From Polyangiaceae bacterium (GTDB lineage Bacteria > Myxococcota_A > Polyangia > Polyangiales > Polyangiaceae): a stretch of 36,055 nt of DNA. Positions 10,097 through 17,370 of the stretch are shown in pieces. Position 1 is the stretch's first letter. Every line of letters starts with the position of its first letter. The DNA lies in the NCBI GenBank assembly GCA_025453595.1, contig JALOQB010000016.1:1-36055 (forward strand), given 5' to 3'. A program made the position numbers and the translations under genes. The notes under the pieces are model-generated. The model worked only from the letters and a program-made list of their open reading frames with translations, was not told where the DNA came from and searched no databases.

Positions 10097-11461
10097 ATGC
10101 TGTCGCTCCCTGCTCGGACCGAGTTGCCTCTTTCTGTGACCCGTTGGGTTACTCGGCTCTGCCGCGCCCTTGTGCTGCTGGCTCGCTCCGCCCGTGGGGG
10201 TCACCCGCACCAGTGGGGTCTCTGGCTCGGGGCTTGCGCGGCGGCCTTGCTGCTGGGCGCGCGCCCGGCGTCCGCGGAGCCAGCCCGGCCCCTCCCTTCC
10301 CCGCTCCACCTGCGCGATGCGCTCTCGCTGGCGCGCCAGAGCCGGGCAGAGATCGCCGCGGCGCGGGCGCGGGCGACGGCTGCGGCCCAGGTGCCGCGGG
10401 TGGTGTCCGCGCTACCCGATCCGATGGTGATGCTGTCCGTGGATCACCTGCCGATCCGGCTGGACGGGATCAACGGTAGCCTGCAGTTTCAGCAAGATTT
10501 CCCTCTCTCGGGTGTGCTGCGCGCCCGGCGGCGCGTCGCCGAGGCCGAGGCATCGGCGGTGGCCACCGAGGTCGGTTCCGTGACCCTGGATGTCGAGCAG
10601 CAAGTCGTCGCGTCCTTCCTGATGGTCGTCGAGCAGCAGCGGATGCTGGCGCTGCTCGAGGAGTTGACGTCGCTGTCGCAGCAGACGCTTTCCCTCAGCA
10701 AGGCGAGGCTCCAGGCCGGCGAGAACGGCACAGGCGACGTCTTCCGGTCGCAGATCGAGGTGGCCCGGTTCGACGCCGAGGTGAAGGCCACGCAGGCGGA
10801 TTTGCGCGCAGCGAGCGCCATGCTGGAGGCCGCCCTGGGGCAGCCGGTCTCCGGGGAAGTCGTCCTCTGTGAGCTGTCCACCCCGACGCGCGCTCCCCCG
10901 ACGCTCTCCGAACTGGTCGGCGCGGCGTCCGAGGCGCGCCCCGAGCTGCGGGCCGCCAGGACGAGAATCTCCCGGGCAAGCGCGGGCGTCGACGCCATGC
11001 GATCGATGTACTGGCCCATGGCGTTTTTGCGGTTCGGGGGGGCCCGCACCATGCAGGATGGCCCCGGGGTCATGCTGATGGCCGGGGTGAGCCTGCCGAT
11101 CTGGCGCGATCGGCTCCACGCCGGGGTCGACGAGGCCAGCGCCATGAAGGCCATGGCCGAGCACGAGGTGCGGGCCATGAGCCGGATGATCGAGGGAGAG
11201 GTCGCGTCCTCCAGGGAGACGCTCGCGGCGGCCCATGTCCGGTGGAGCACCGCCCGCGAGCGGCTCGTGCCCCTGGCGCGCCGGGCGCTGTCGCTGATGG
11301 TGGCCTCCTATGCTGGCGGCCAGGTGCCGCTGGTCTCGGTGCTCGACGCGCTGCGCTCCTTGCGCGAGGCGCGGATGCAGGAGATCAGCGCCGAGATCCG
11401 CCTCAACCTGGCCTGGCTCAAGCTGGGCCGCGCCACGGGCAAGATCGAGGTGGGTCCGTGA
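10097..11461 (+). CDS. CusC/CzcC-type outer-membrane efflux protein (TolC family)
   Basis: 454 residues from ATG 10097. Two copies of the outer-membrane efflux repeat are visible: HLRDALSLARQSRAEI and the long helices to about 240, then LSELVGAASEARPELRAA and a second set to the end (ALSLMVASYAGGQVPLVSVLDAL). This is the outer-membrane channel of a tripartite heavy-metal efflux pump; the next two genes supply the adaptor and the RND pump, and the stop overlaps the next start (GTGA). The N-terminus is odd: about 40 residues precede the hydrophobic signal segment (GLWLGACAAALLLGARPASA), and a palindrome (10136-10152) lies inside this stretch. The true start may be GTG at 10172. AAAAGAGG just before 10097 sits too close to be an ideal ribosome binding site. 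Confidence 0.85.
   Translation: MLSLPARTELPLSVTRWVTRLCRALVLLARSARGGHPHQWGLWLGACAAALLLGARPASAEPARPLPSPLHLRDALSLARQSRAEIAAARARATAAAQVPRVVSALPDPMVMLSVDHLPIRLDGINGSLQFQQDFPLSGVLRARRRVAEAEASAVATEVGSVTLDVEQQVVASFLMVVEQQRMLALLEELTSLSQQTLSLSKARLQAGENGTGDVFRSQIEVARFDAEVKATQADLRAASAMLEAALGQPVSGEVVLCELSTPTRAPPTLSELVGAASEARPELRAARTRISRASAGVDAMRSMYWPMAFLRFGGARTMQDGPGVMLMAGVSLPIWRDRLHAGVDEASAMKAMAEHEVRAMSRMIEGEVASSRETLAAAHVRWSTARERLVPLARRALSLMVASYAGGQVPLVSVLDALRSLREARMQEISAEIRLNLAWLKLGRATGKIEVGP
10136..10152. promoter_or_regulatory. GTGACC-N5-GGTTAC palindrome, copy B
   Basis: GTGACC-CGTTG-GGTTAC, one mismatch from the consensus, identical in its variant half-site to copy F. It lies within the annotated 5' end of the CusC-like gene if ATG 10097 is the start, or 20 bp before the alternative GTG at 10172. 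Confidence 0.45.
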
Positions 11462-12642
11462 GCCGCTGGTTGCTCGTGCTCCTGCTGGTGCTCCTGGCGA
11501 GCGGCTGCTCGTCCCCCGGGGCACACGACGGCCACGGCGCGCACGGCGCCGGGCCTCCCTCGGCGCGACCGCAGCACCCGGCCGGCCACGGGGCACCGCA
11601 CGCGAGCCACGGCCCGAGCGGCTACGCCCCCTTGACGCTCTCGCCCCCGAAGGCCGCGGCCATCGGCCTGGCGACCGCCGTCGTCGACCGCGGGAAGCTC
11701 GGGCGGAGCGCCACTTCCGTCGGGGTGCTCGCCCTCGACGAGACCCGCACGTCCCACGTCCACGCCAAGGTTCGCGGCGTGGTCGAGGGCGTCTTCGTCG
11801 ACTTCCTCGGCAAACCCGTCCGGCGAGGTCAGCCCCTCTGCGCCATCTACAGCCAGAGCGTGCTGGCCGCTCAGCTCGAGTTCATCGCCGTCCTCAAGCA
11901 GCAAAAGCAGCTCTCGGCGGCGAGCAAGGAGGACAAGGACGGCGACCTGGGCCTGGGCGCGGTGATCGACGGGGCTCGGCGGCGCCTCCAGCTCTGGGAC
12001 GTGCCCAAGGGTCAGATCGAGCGCCTGGAAAGAGACCTCACCCCGGCCCGAACCTTCGCGCTGTCGGCGCCGCGCGCGGGCGTCGTGCTGGCCCGGCAAG
12101 CCTACGTGGGTAGCTACGTCGAGCCGGGGACCGAGCTGTACGTCATCTCGGATACCTCCCAGCTCTGGGCCCTGATCGATCTCTACGAGGCCGACGTGCC
12201 ATCCATCCATATCGGCACGCCTGTCCGGCTCGCGATCGAGGGGATCCCCGCCCCGGTGGAGGCGATCATCGATTTCTTGCCGCCCACCGTGGACGAGGCC
12301 ACACGCACCCTCAAGGCGCGGGCCTCCCTGCCCAACCCTCGAGGAGAGCTCAGGCCAGGGGCCTTCCTGTCCGCATCGTTCTCCATCGAGCTGGGCGAGG
12401 GGCTCTCTGTCCCCGAGGACGCGGTGATTCGAACCGGCAAGCGCAGCATCGTCTTTGTCGTCCACGGCGAGCACGTGACGCCGAGGGAGGTCCGGATCGG
12501 TCCACTCGTCGGCGGTCGTTACCGCGTCGAGCAGGGCCTCTCGGAGGGCGAGCGCGTCGCCACCGGGGCCCAGTTCCTCATCGACTCCGAGAGCCGACTG
12601 CGCGCCACCAGCACCCCCGGAGGGGCACATGCAGGGCACTGA
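11458..12642 (+). CDS. cusB: CusB/CzcB-type periplasmic adaptor (membrane fusion) lipoprotein
   Basis: 394 residues from GTG 11458, overlapping the CusC-like stop (GTGA). The signal peptide ends in the lipobox LASGC (Cys17). It is followed by a His-rich segment (HDGHGAHG, HPAGHGAPHASHG), then the adaptor core: VHAKVRGVVEGVFVDFLGKPV as barrel-sandwich half, a coiled hairpin (about 135-190), the second half RAGVVLARQAYVGSYVEPG, and a beta-barrel. It links the inner-membrane RND pump to the outer-membrane channel. In CusB, N-terminal Met residues bind Cu(I); here His residues occupy that region, which may broaden the metal range (inference). The protein ends in GGAHAGH, a tail type seen in several proteins of this island. 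The gene symbol is by similarity of role. Confidence 0.88.
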   Translation: MSRWLLVLLLVLLASGCSSPGAHDGHGAHGAGPPSARPQHPAGHGAPHASHGPSGYAPLTLSPPKAAAIGLATAVVDRGKLGRSATSVGVLALDETRTSHVHAKVRGVVEGVFVDFLGKPVRRGQPLCAIYSQSVLAAQLEFIAVLKQQKQLSAASKEDKDGDLGLGAVIDGARRRLQLWDVPKGQIERLERDLTPARTFALSAPRAGVVLARQAYVGSYVEPGTELYVISDTSQLWALIDLYEADVPSIHIGTPVRLAIEGIPAPVEAIIDFLPPTVDEATRTLKARASLPNPRGELRPGAFLSASFSIELGEGLSVPEDAVIRTGKRSIVFVVHGEHVTPREVRIGPLVGGRYRVEQGLSEGERVATGAQFLIDSESRLRATSTPGGAHAGH

Positions 12643-15600
12643 AGCAGGGCGCGAGTCGCCGGGGGTCGTCGAGCGCATCATCGACTTCTCTGGCCGCAAC
12701 CGCGTGCTGGTGCTGCTGCTGTCGCTGGCGCTGGCAGCGCTGGGCCTGTGGTGCGCGCGGCGGACCCCTCTCGACGCCCTCCCCGACCTGTCCGACACCC
12801 AGGTGATCGTCGCCACCGAATGGATGGGCCGCAACCCGACCTTGATCGAGGATCAGGTCACCTACCCCATCGCGACCTCCTTCCTCGGCGCCCCTCGCGT
12901 CAAGACCGTCCGCGGTCTGACCATGTTCGGGATGTCCTTCGTCTATGTCGTCTTCGAGGACGGGACGGACCTGTACTGGGCTCGGTCGCGGGTGGTCGAG
13001 TATTTGTCAAAGGTCAGGGATCGCTTGCCTCCCGGGGCCAGCCCGCAGGTTGGCCCTGACGCCACCAGCGTCGGCTGGGTTTTTCAGTACGCCCTGGTGG
13101 ACGAGTCCGGGCGCCGTTCCCCCCAGGAGCTGCGCTCGCTGCAGGACTGGAACCTGCGCTACGCGCTGCAGGGGCTGCAAGGGGTGGCGGAGGTCGCCAG
13201 CGTCGGTGGTTTCGAGAAGCAGTACCAGGTGGTGGTCGATCCAGATCGGCTCAAGGTGCTGGGGCTCTCGGTCGGGCAGGTGATCGCGGCGATCCGGAGC
13301 GCCAACGACGAGGTGGGGGGCCGGGTGATCGAGATGGCGGCCCACGAGTACGCCGTGCGAGGGCGGGGCTACATCCAGGGCAAGGCCGACCTCGAGCGGG
13401 CCGTGGTGGCCACGCGCCCCGACGGGGTTCCGGTGCGTGTCAGCGACGTCGGGCACGTCGACGTGGGGGGTAACATCCGCCGCGGGCTCGCCGATCTGGA
13501 CGGCCGAGGCGAGGCAGTGGGGGGCATCGTGGTGATGCGGACCGGCGAGAACGCGCTGGAGGTGATCGATCGCGTGAAGGCGCGCCTGAAGGACATCCAG
13601 CCGTCGCTGCCCGAAGGCGTGAAGGTGGTGCCCGTCTACGATCGGAGCGGCCTGATCGGCGACTCGATCCGGACCCTCGGGACCAACGTGGCCCAGATCG
13701 TCGTGGTCATCCTCGTCGTCATCGCGCTCTTCCTCTTCCACGTGCGCTCGTCGCTGGTCAACGTGGTGACGCTGCTGGTGGCCACGGCGGGCTCGTTCAT
13801 CGCCTTCTATGCGCTGCGGATGACCACCAACATCATGTCCCTGGCGGGGGTCATCCTGGCGCTGGGCGACATGGTCGATTCGGGGGTGGTCCTGGTCGAG
13901 AACGCCCACAAGAAGATCGAGGAGGCCGAGCGAGGGGGAGAGCCGGTCGACCGGACCGAGCTCATCATCGCCTCGGCGCGCGAGCTGGGCCCCTCGATGT
14001 TCGGGGCGTTGCTGGTGCTCACCGTCGCGTTCTTGCCCGTGTTCGTCCTGGAGGGCGAGGAGGGTCGGCTGTTCCGCCCGCTGGCGCTGGCCAAGACCGC
14101 CGCCATGGCGGTCTCCAGCGTGCTGGCGGTCACCCTGGTGCCGGCGCTCATGGTGTGGCTTCTGCGCGGGAAGATACGATCCGAGGCGGCCAACCCCGTC
14201 AACCGCCTGTGCATGGCGGCCTACCGCCCCGTGCTCCGGGCGTGCCTGCGAGGCCGCTGGCTGGTGCTCGCCGTGGCCCTGGCCCTGACGGCGGCCACGG
14301 CCTACCCGCTGGCGCGGCTGGGGAGCGAATTCATGCCCCCGCTCTACGAGGCGGACCTGCTCTACATGCCCATCACCGTGCCCTCGATGCCCATCGAGGA
14401 GGCCCGTCGGCTGCTGCGCTACCAGGACGCCCAGATCCGCGCCGTGCCCGAGGTGGCCGGGGTCTTCGGCAAGGCAGGTCGGGCGGAGACGGCCCTCGAC
14501 CCGGCGCCGCTGTCCATGTTCGAGACCGTGGTGCGGCTGCATCCGCAGGCCCGCTGGCGGCCGGGGATGACGCTGGAAAAACTCGTTCGAGAGCTGGAGG
14601 AGCAGGTCAACGTCCCCGGAGTGCAGGGGGCCTGGACCATGCCCATCAAGGCCCGCATCGACATGCTCTCGACGGGCATACGCACGCCCATCGGGGTCAA
14701 GGTCTTCGGCCCGGATCTCCAGACCATCGCGGCCATCAACGACGAGCTGGAGCCCATCCTGCGGGCCGTCCCGGGCACCCGGAGCGTCTACGCCGAGCGC
14801 GAGCTGGGCGGTTTTTTCCTCGATATCACGCCGGACCGCGAGGCCATCGCCCGCTACGGCATCAACGTGCGCGACGTGCTCGACGTGGTCGAATCTTCCA
14901 TCGGCGGAATGGATATCAGCACGACCTACGAGGGACGCGAGCGCTACCGCGTCAACGTCCGTTTCCCCCGTGAGCTGCGCGACAACCTGGAGGCGCTCCG
15001 GGCCATCCTGGTGCCTGTCGGGGCCGCTCCGTCGCGCAAGGCCATCGCCGCGAAGATCCCCGGCCCAGGCGGCGAGGACGGGATGGGCGCCCCGAGCGTC
15101 GCGCCGGTCTCGGCCGGAGCCATGGGGGCCATGGGCGCGGTCTCAGGGGGAGGCGCGGTAGCCGAGGACGGGGGCATGGCGAGCGGCGCCGGCAAGGGCA
15201 CTTCGCCCAGGGGACCGTTTCCGGCGTACCTCCCTCTTGGGCAGCTGGCGCGCATCGAGACCGTCATGGGGCCGCCCATGATCAAGAGCGAGATGGGCTC
15301 GCTGACGGGCTGGATCTACATCGACATCGAGGGGCGCGACGTGGGCGGCTACGTCGACGACGCCAAGGCCGCGGTGGAGAAGCAATTCAGGCCGCCGCCC
15401 GGCTTCTCGTTGAAGTGGACCGGCCAGTACGAGCTGCTGGAGCGCGTCCGCGCCCGGATGACCTTCGTGCTGCCGCTGACGCTCGGGATCATCTTCGCCC
15501 TGCTGTACATGAACTTCCGCGGTGTGGCGCAGACGCTGCTGGTGATGACCTCGGTGCCCTTCGCCGCCGTGGGGGCCATCTGGACGCTGTACGCGATGCG

Positions 15601-16024
15601 CTTCAACACCTCGGTGGCGGTGTGGGTGGGGATGATCGCCCTGCTGGGGGTCGCCGCCGAGACGGCCAGCGTGATGGTGGTCTACCTGGACGAGGCCTGG
15701 GAGCGCGGCCAGCAGGGCGGTGCGCTGCGCACGGTGACCGACCTGATCGACGCCGCCGTGGAGGCTGGGACGAGGCGCGTGCGGCCCCTGCTGATGACGG
15801 TGATGACGAACATCTTCGGGCTGCTGCCGGTGCTGGTGGACGACGGCGTGGGCGCCGACGTGGCCAAGCGCATCGCCGCCCCGATGTGGGGCGGGCTCGT
15901 GTCGCTGACGACCTTGACCTTGCTGGTGATCCCCGCCGCCTACGTCGTCTGGCGAAGCAAGCAACTTCGCGTGGTCGCTGCCTTCGCAGACAAGACCAAT
16001 CCGACCTCTCTTCCAACCCATTGA
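12629..16024 (+). CDS. cusA: CusA-type heavy-metal RND efflux pump
   Basis: 1131 residues from ATG 12629, with GGAGG nine bases upstream and a 14-bp overlap with the adaptor gene. It is an HME-RND transporter with DLSDTQVIVATEWMGRNPTL near the N-terminus, twelve predicted membrane segments in two blocks, and the proton-relay region LGDMVDSGVVLVENAHK near 413. TMPIKARIDMLSTGIRTP (near 670) carries Met residues in the region of the CusA copper-binding triad, favouring monovalent Cu/Ag over divalent metals (inference). Residues about 795-865 form a Gly/Ala/Met-rich insertion (AGAMGAMGAVSGGG) between VPVG and YLPLGQLARIETV that typical CusA proteins do not have; this accounts for much of the extra length over E. 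coli CusA. Confidence 0.92.
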   Translation: MQGTEAGRESPGVVERIIDFSGRNRVLVLLLSLALAALGLWCARRTPLDALPDLSDTQVIVATEWMGRNPTLIEDQVTYPIATSFLGAPRVKTVRGLTMFGMSFVYVVFEDGTDLYWARSRVVEYLSKVRDRLPPGASPQVGPDATSVGWVFQYALVDESGRRSPQELRSLQDWNLRYALQGLQGVAEVASVGGFEKQYQVVVDPDRLKVLGLSVGQVIAAIRSANDEVGGRVIEMAAHEYAVRGRGYIQGKADLERAVVATRPDGVPVRVSDVGHVDVGGNIRRGLADLDGRGEAVGGIVVMRTGENALEVIDRVKARLKDIQPSLPEGVKVVPVYDRSGLIGDSIRTLGTNVAQIVVVILVVIALFLFHVRSSLVNVVTLLVATAGSFIAFYALRMTTNIMSLAGVILALGDMVDSGVVLVENAHKKIEEAERGGEPVDRTELIIASARELGPSMFGALLVLTVAFLPVFVLEGEEGRLFRPLALAKTAAMAVSSVLAVTLVPALMVWLLRGKIRSEAANPVNRLCMAAYRPVLRACLRGRWLVLAVALALTAATAYPLARLGSEFMPPLYEADLLYMPITVPSMPIEEARRLLRYQDAQIRAVPEVAGVFGKAGRAETALDPAPLSMFETVVRLHPQARWRPGMTLEKLVRELEEQVNVPGVQGAWTMPIKARIDMLSTGIRTPIGVKVFGPDLQTIAAINDELEPILRAVPGTRSVYAERELGGFFLDITPDREAIARYGINVRDVLDVVESSIGGMDISTTYEGRERYRVNVRFPRELRDNLEALRAILVPVGAAPSRKAIAAKIPGPGGEDGMGAPSVAPVSAGAMGAMGAVSGGGAVAEDGGMASGAGKGTSPRGPFPAYLPLGQLARIETVMGPPMIKSEMGSLTGWIYIDIEGRDVGGYVDDAKAAVEKQFRPPPGFSLKWTGQYELLERVRARMTFVLPLTLGIIFALLYMNFRGVAQTLLVMTSVPFAAVGAIWTLYAMRFNTSVAVWVGMIALLGVAAETASVMVVYLDEAWERGQQGGALRTVTDLIDAAVEAGTRRVRPLLMTVMTNIFGLLPVLVDDGVGADVAKRIAAPMWGGLVSLTTLTLLVIPAAYVVWRSKQLRVVAAFADKTNPTSLPTH

Positions 16025-16038
16025 ACAAGGAAAATCCC

Positions 16039-16761
16039 ATGTTTCGCCGACTCTCTCCCTTCTTTCCTCTGCTCCTGACGGTGAGCGCTTGCGCGACGAC
16101 AACGCCCGGCGCTCACCCCAGCGACATGAGCGCCTCGCAACATGATGCTTCCGCCAAGGAACACGACAAGGAGGCCTCGGCCCACGCTGCGTCGTTCAAC
16201 CCCTCGGCCAAGGAGAAGACCTCGTGTTCCTCCTCGAAGGCCGCGCAACCCTGCTGGACGTCCGAGCAGAACCCGAGCGAAGTTCACCTCAAGGAGGCCG
16301 ACAAGCACCGCAAGATGGCCGAGGAGCACCGCGTCGCCGCCGCGGCCCTCCGCGACGCCGAGCAGCGGAGCTGCCAGGGGATCGCGCCGACCGACCGGGA
16401 CATGAGCCCGTTCCACCACCGCGAGGACATCGCGAGTGTCTCCGAGATCGAGGTGAGCGTCCCCCAGGGCAAGAACACGACGAAGAAGACGGAAGGGGTC
16501 GCCATCGTCCTGCGCGCGGTCCCGGGGCTGACGCGCGAGTACCTCCAGCGTACCGCCGAGTGCCACCTCGCCCGCAACGCCGTGATGGGCTTCTCGATGC
16601 CGGAGATGAGCTTCTGTCCGCTCTCGATCAAGGGCGTGCGCGTCAGCGTCGAGAGCGTCGGAAACGGGTTTCGTGCCGAGATCCGGGGCGACTCTCCCGA
16701 GGCCATCCAGGAGGCGATTCGCCGAGGGAAAGCGCTCTCCGGTGCGCCGGAGGCTCGCTGA
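16039..16761 (+). CDS. Copper-island lipoprotein, unknown family
   Basis: 240 residues from ATG 16039, with AAGGAAAA upstream. The signal peptide ends at lipobox VSAC (Cys18). The mature N-terminus is hydrophilic, with many His, Lys and Ser and a Cys pair region (KTSCSSSKAAQPCW). A helical stretch KEADKHRKMAEEHRVAAAALRDAE follows, then a globular part containing SPFHHRED near 125 and a ferredoxin-like alternation of strands and helices to the end. I do not recognise the family. It starts 14 bp after cusA and is probably in the same operon. The His and Met content suggests metal binding or stabilisation of the pump in the periplasm, but this is inference. Confidence 0.8.
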   Translation: MFRRLSPFFPLLLTVSACATTTPGAHPSDMSASQHDASAKEHDKEASAHAASFNPSAKEKTSCSSSKAAQPCWTSEQNPSEVHLKEADKHRKMAEEHRVAAAALRDAEQRSCQGIAPTDRDMSPFHHREDIASVSEIEVSVPQGKNTTKKTEGVAIVLRAVPGLTREYLQRTAECHLARNAVMGFSMPEMSFCPLSIKGVRVSVESVGNGFRAEIRGDSPEAIQEAIRRGKALSGAPEAR

Positions 16762-16851
16762 GGGACGCGCCTTGTGCCGGAGGGAGCGCATCTCTTTCGT
16801 TTCGTTCCCCTTGCGCAAGCTCTTTCTGGCCCTGGTCCGAGGCCTGGCGTT

Positions 16852-16867
16852 CGGCACAAGCCGTGCT
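16852..16867 (+). promoter_or_regulatory. -24/-12-like element before the Met/His-rich lipoprotein
   Basis: CGGCACAAGCCGTGCT has GGCAC, then GC exactly 10 bases after the GG, as in sigma-54 promoters. It lies 26 bases before ATG 16892. No GTGACC palindrome is seen upstream, so support is weaker than for the other copies. Confidence 0.35.
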
Positions 16868-16891
16868 TGTTCCGTCCACCAGAGGCAGACC

Positions 16892-17341
16892 ATGAACAAG
16901 ATGTTTCTCCTGGTGGCCGTGCTGGGCGGGTGCATGATGGGAAGCTCTGACGGCATGCACGACGGCACGGCCGACATGCAGTCGGCTCTCTCCTCGATGC
17001 GCGACGAGAACGAGCGACACAAGGGCGCAACCGAGGCCACCCAGACGCTGGACGAGTACCGCGCCGAGGCCCAGCAGCACCGCAGCAAGATGGGCAGCCA
17101 CATGGATCACATGCGGGGCGGCATGGCGGGCATGAACTGCCAGCCCGGCCAGGACGGCCGTAGCATGAGCGACGCCATGAGCTCGATGCAGGCTGACCTC
17201 GACATGCACGGCAAGGAGATGGACGCTGCCGGGTCCCTCGACGAGGGGCGCTCGCACTGCGGCGCTCACTACACCAAGCTCAGGTCCGATCTGGACGGGA
17301 TGAGTGCGGCGATGGGTCACTGCTCGATGATGGGGAAGTGA
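16892..17341 (+). CDS. Met/His-rich lipoprotein
   Basis: 149 residues from ATG 16892, with GAGG about seven bases upstream. The signal peptide has a lipobox LGGC (Cys14). The mature protein is mostly helical and unusually rich in Met, His and Asp, with clusters such as MGSHMDHMRGGMAGMNC, DLDMHGKEMD and a C-terminal MGHCSMMGK. These Met/His/Cys clusters are typical soft-metal ligands, so periplasmic Cu(I)/Ag(I) sequestration is a reasonable inference. I do not recognise a named family. It is separated by 130 bp from the upstream operon and has its own candidate promoter. It converges on copA, with 29 bp between the stop codons and no obvious terminator hairpin. Confidence 0.75.
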   Translation: MNKMFLLVAVLGGCMMGSSDGMHDGTADMQSALSSMRDENERHKGATEATQTLDEYRAEAQQHRSKMGSHMDHMRGGMAGMNCQPGQDGRSMSDAMSSMQADLDMHGKEMDAAGSLDEGRSHCGAHYTKLRSDLDGMSAAMGHCSMMGK

Positions 17342-17370
17342 CCTTCCGTGGGCGCCTTGGCCGTGGCGTA

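Noticed and set aside
10223-10238. TGGCTCGGGGCTTGCG as a sigma-54 promoter
   Set aside because: It encodes part of the signal peptide; a transcript from here would lack the export signal. Kept only as part of the start-site question.
11308-12834. Long minus-strand open frame antisense to the Cus genes (and similar at 13007-14542, 15143-16102, 18190-19812)
   Set aside because: His/Gly/Arg/Asp-rich translations without domains, lying opposite clear genes; typical shadows in high-GC DNA.
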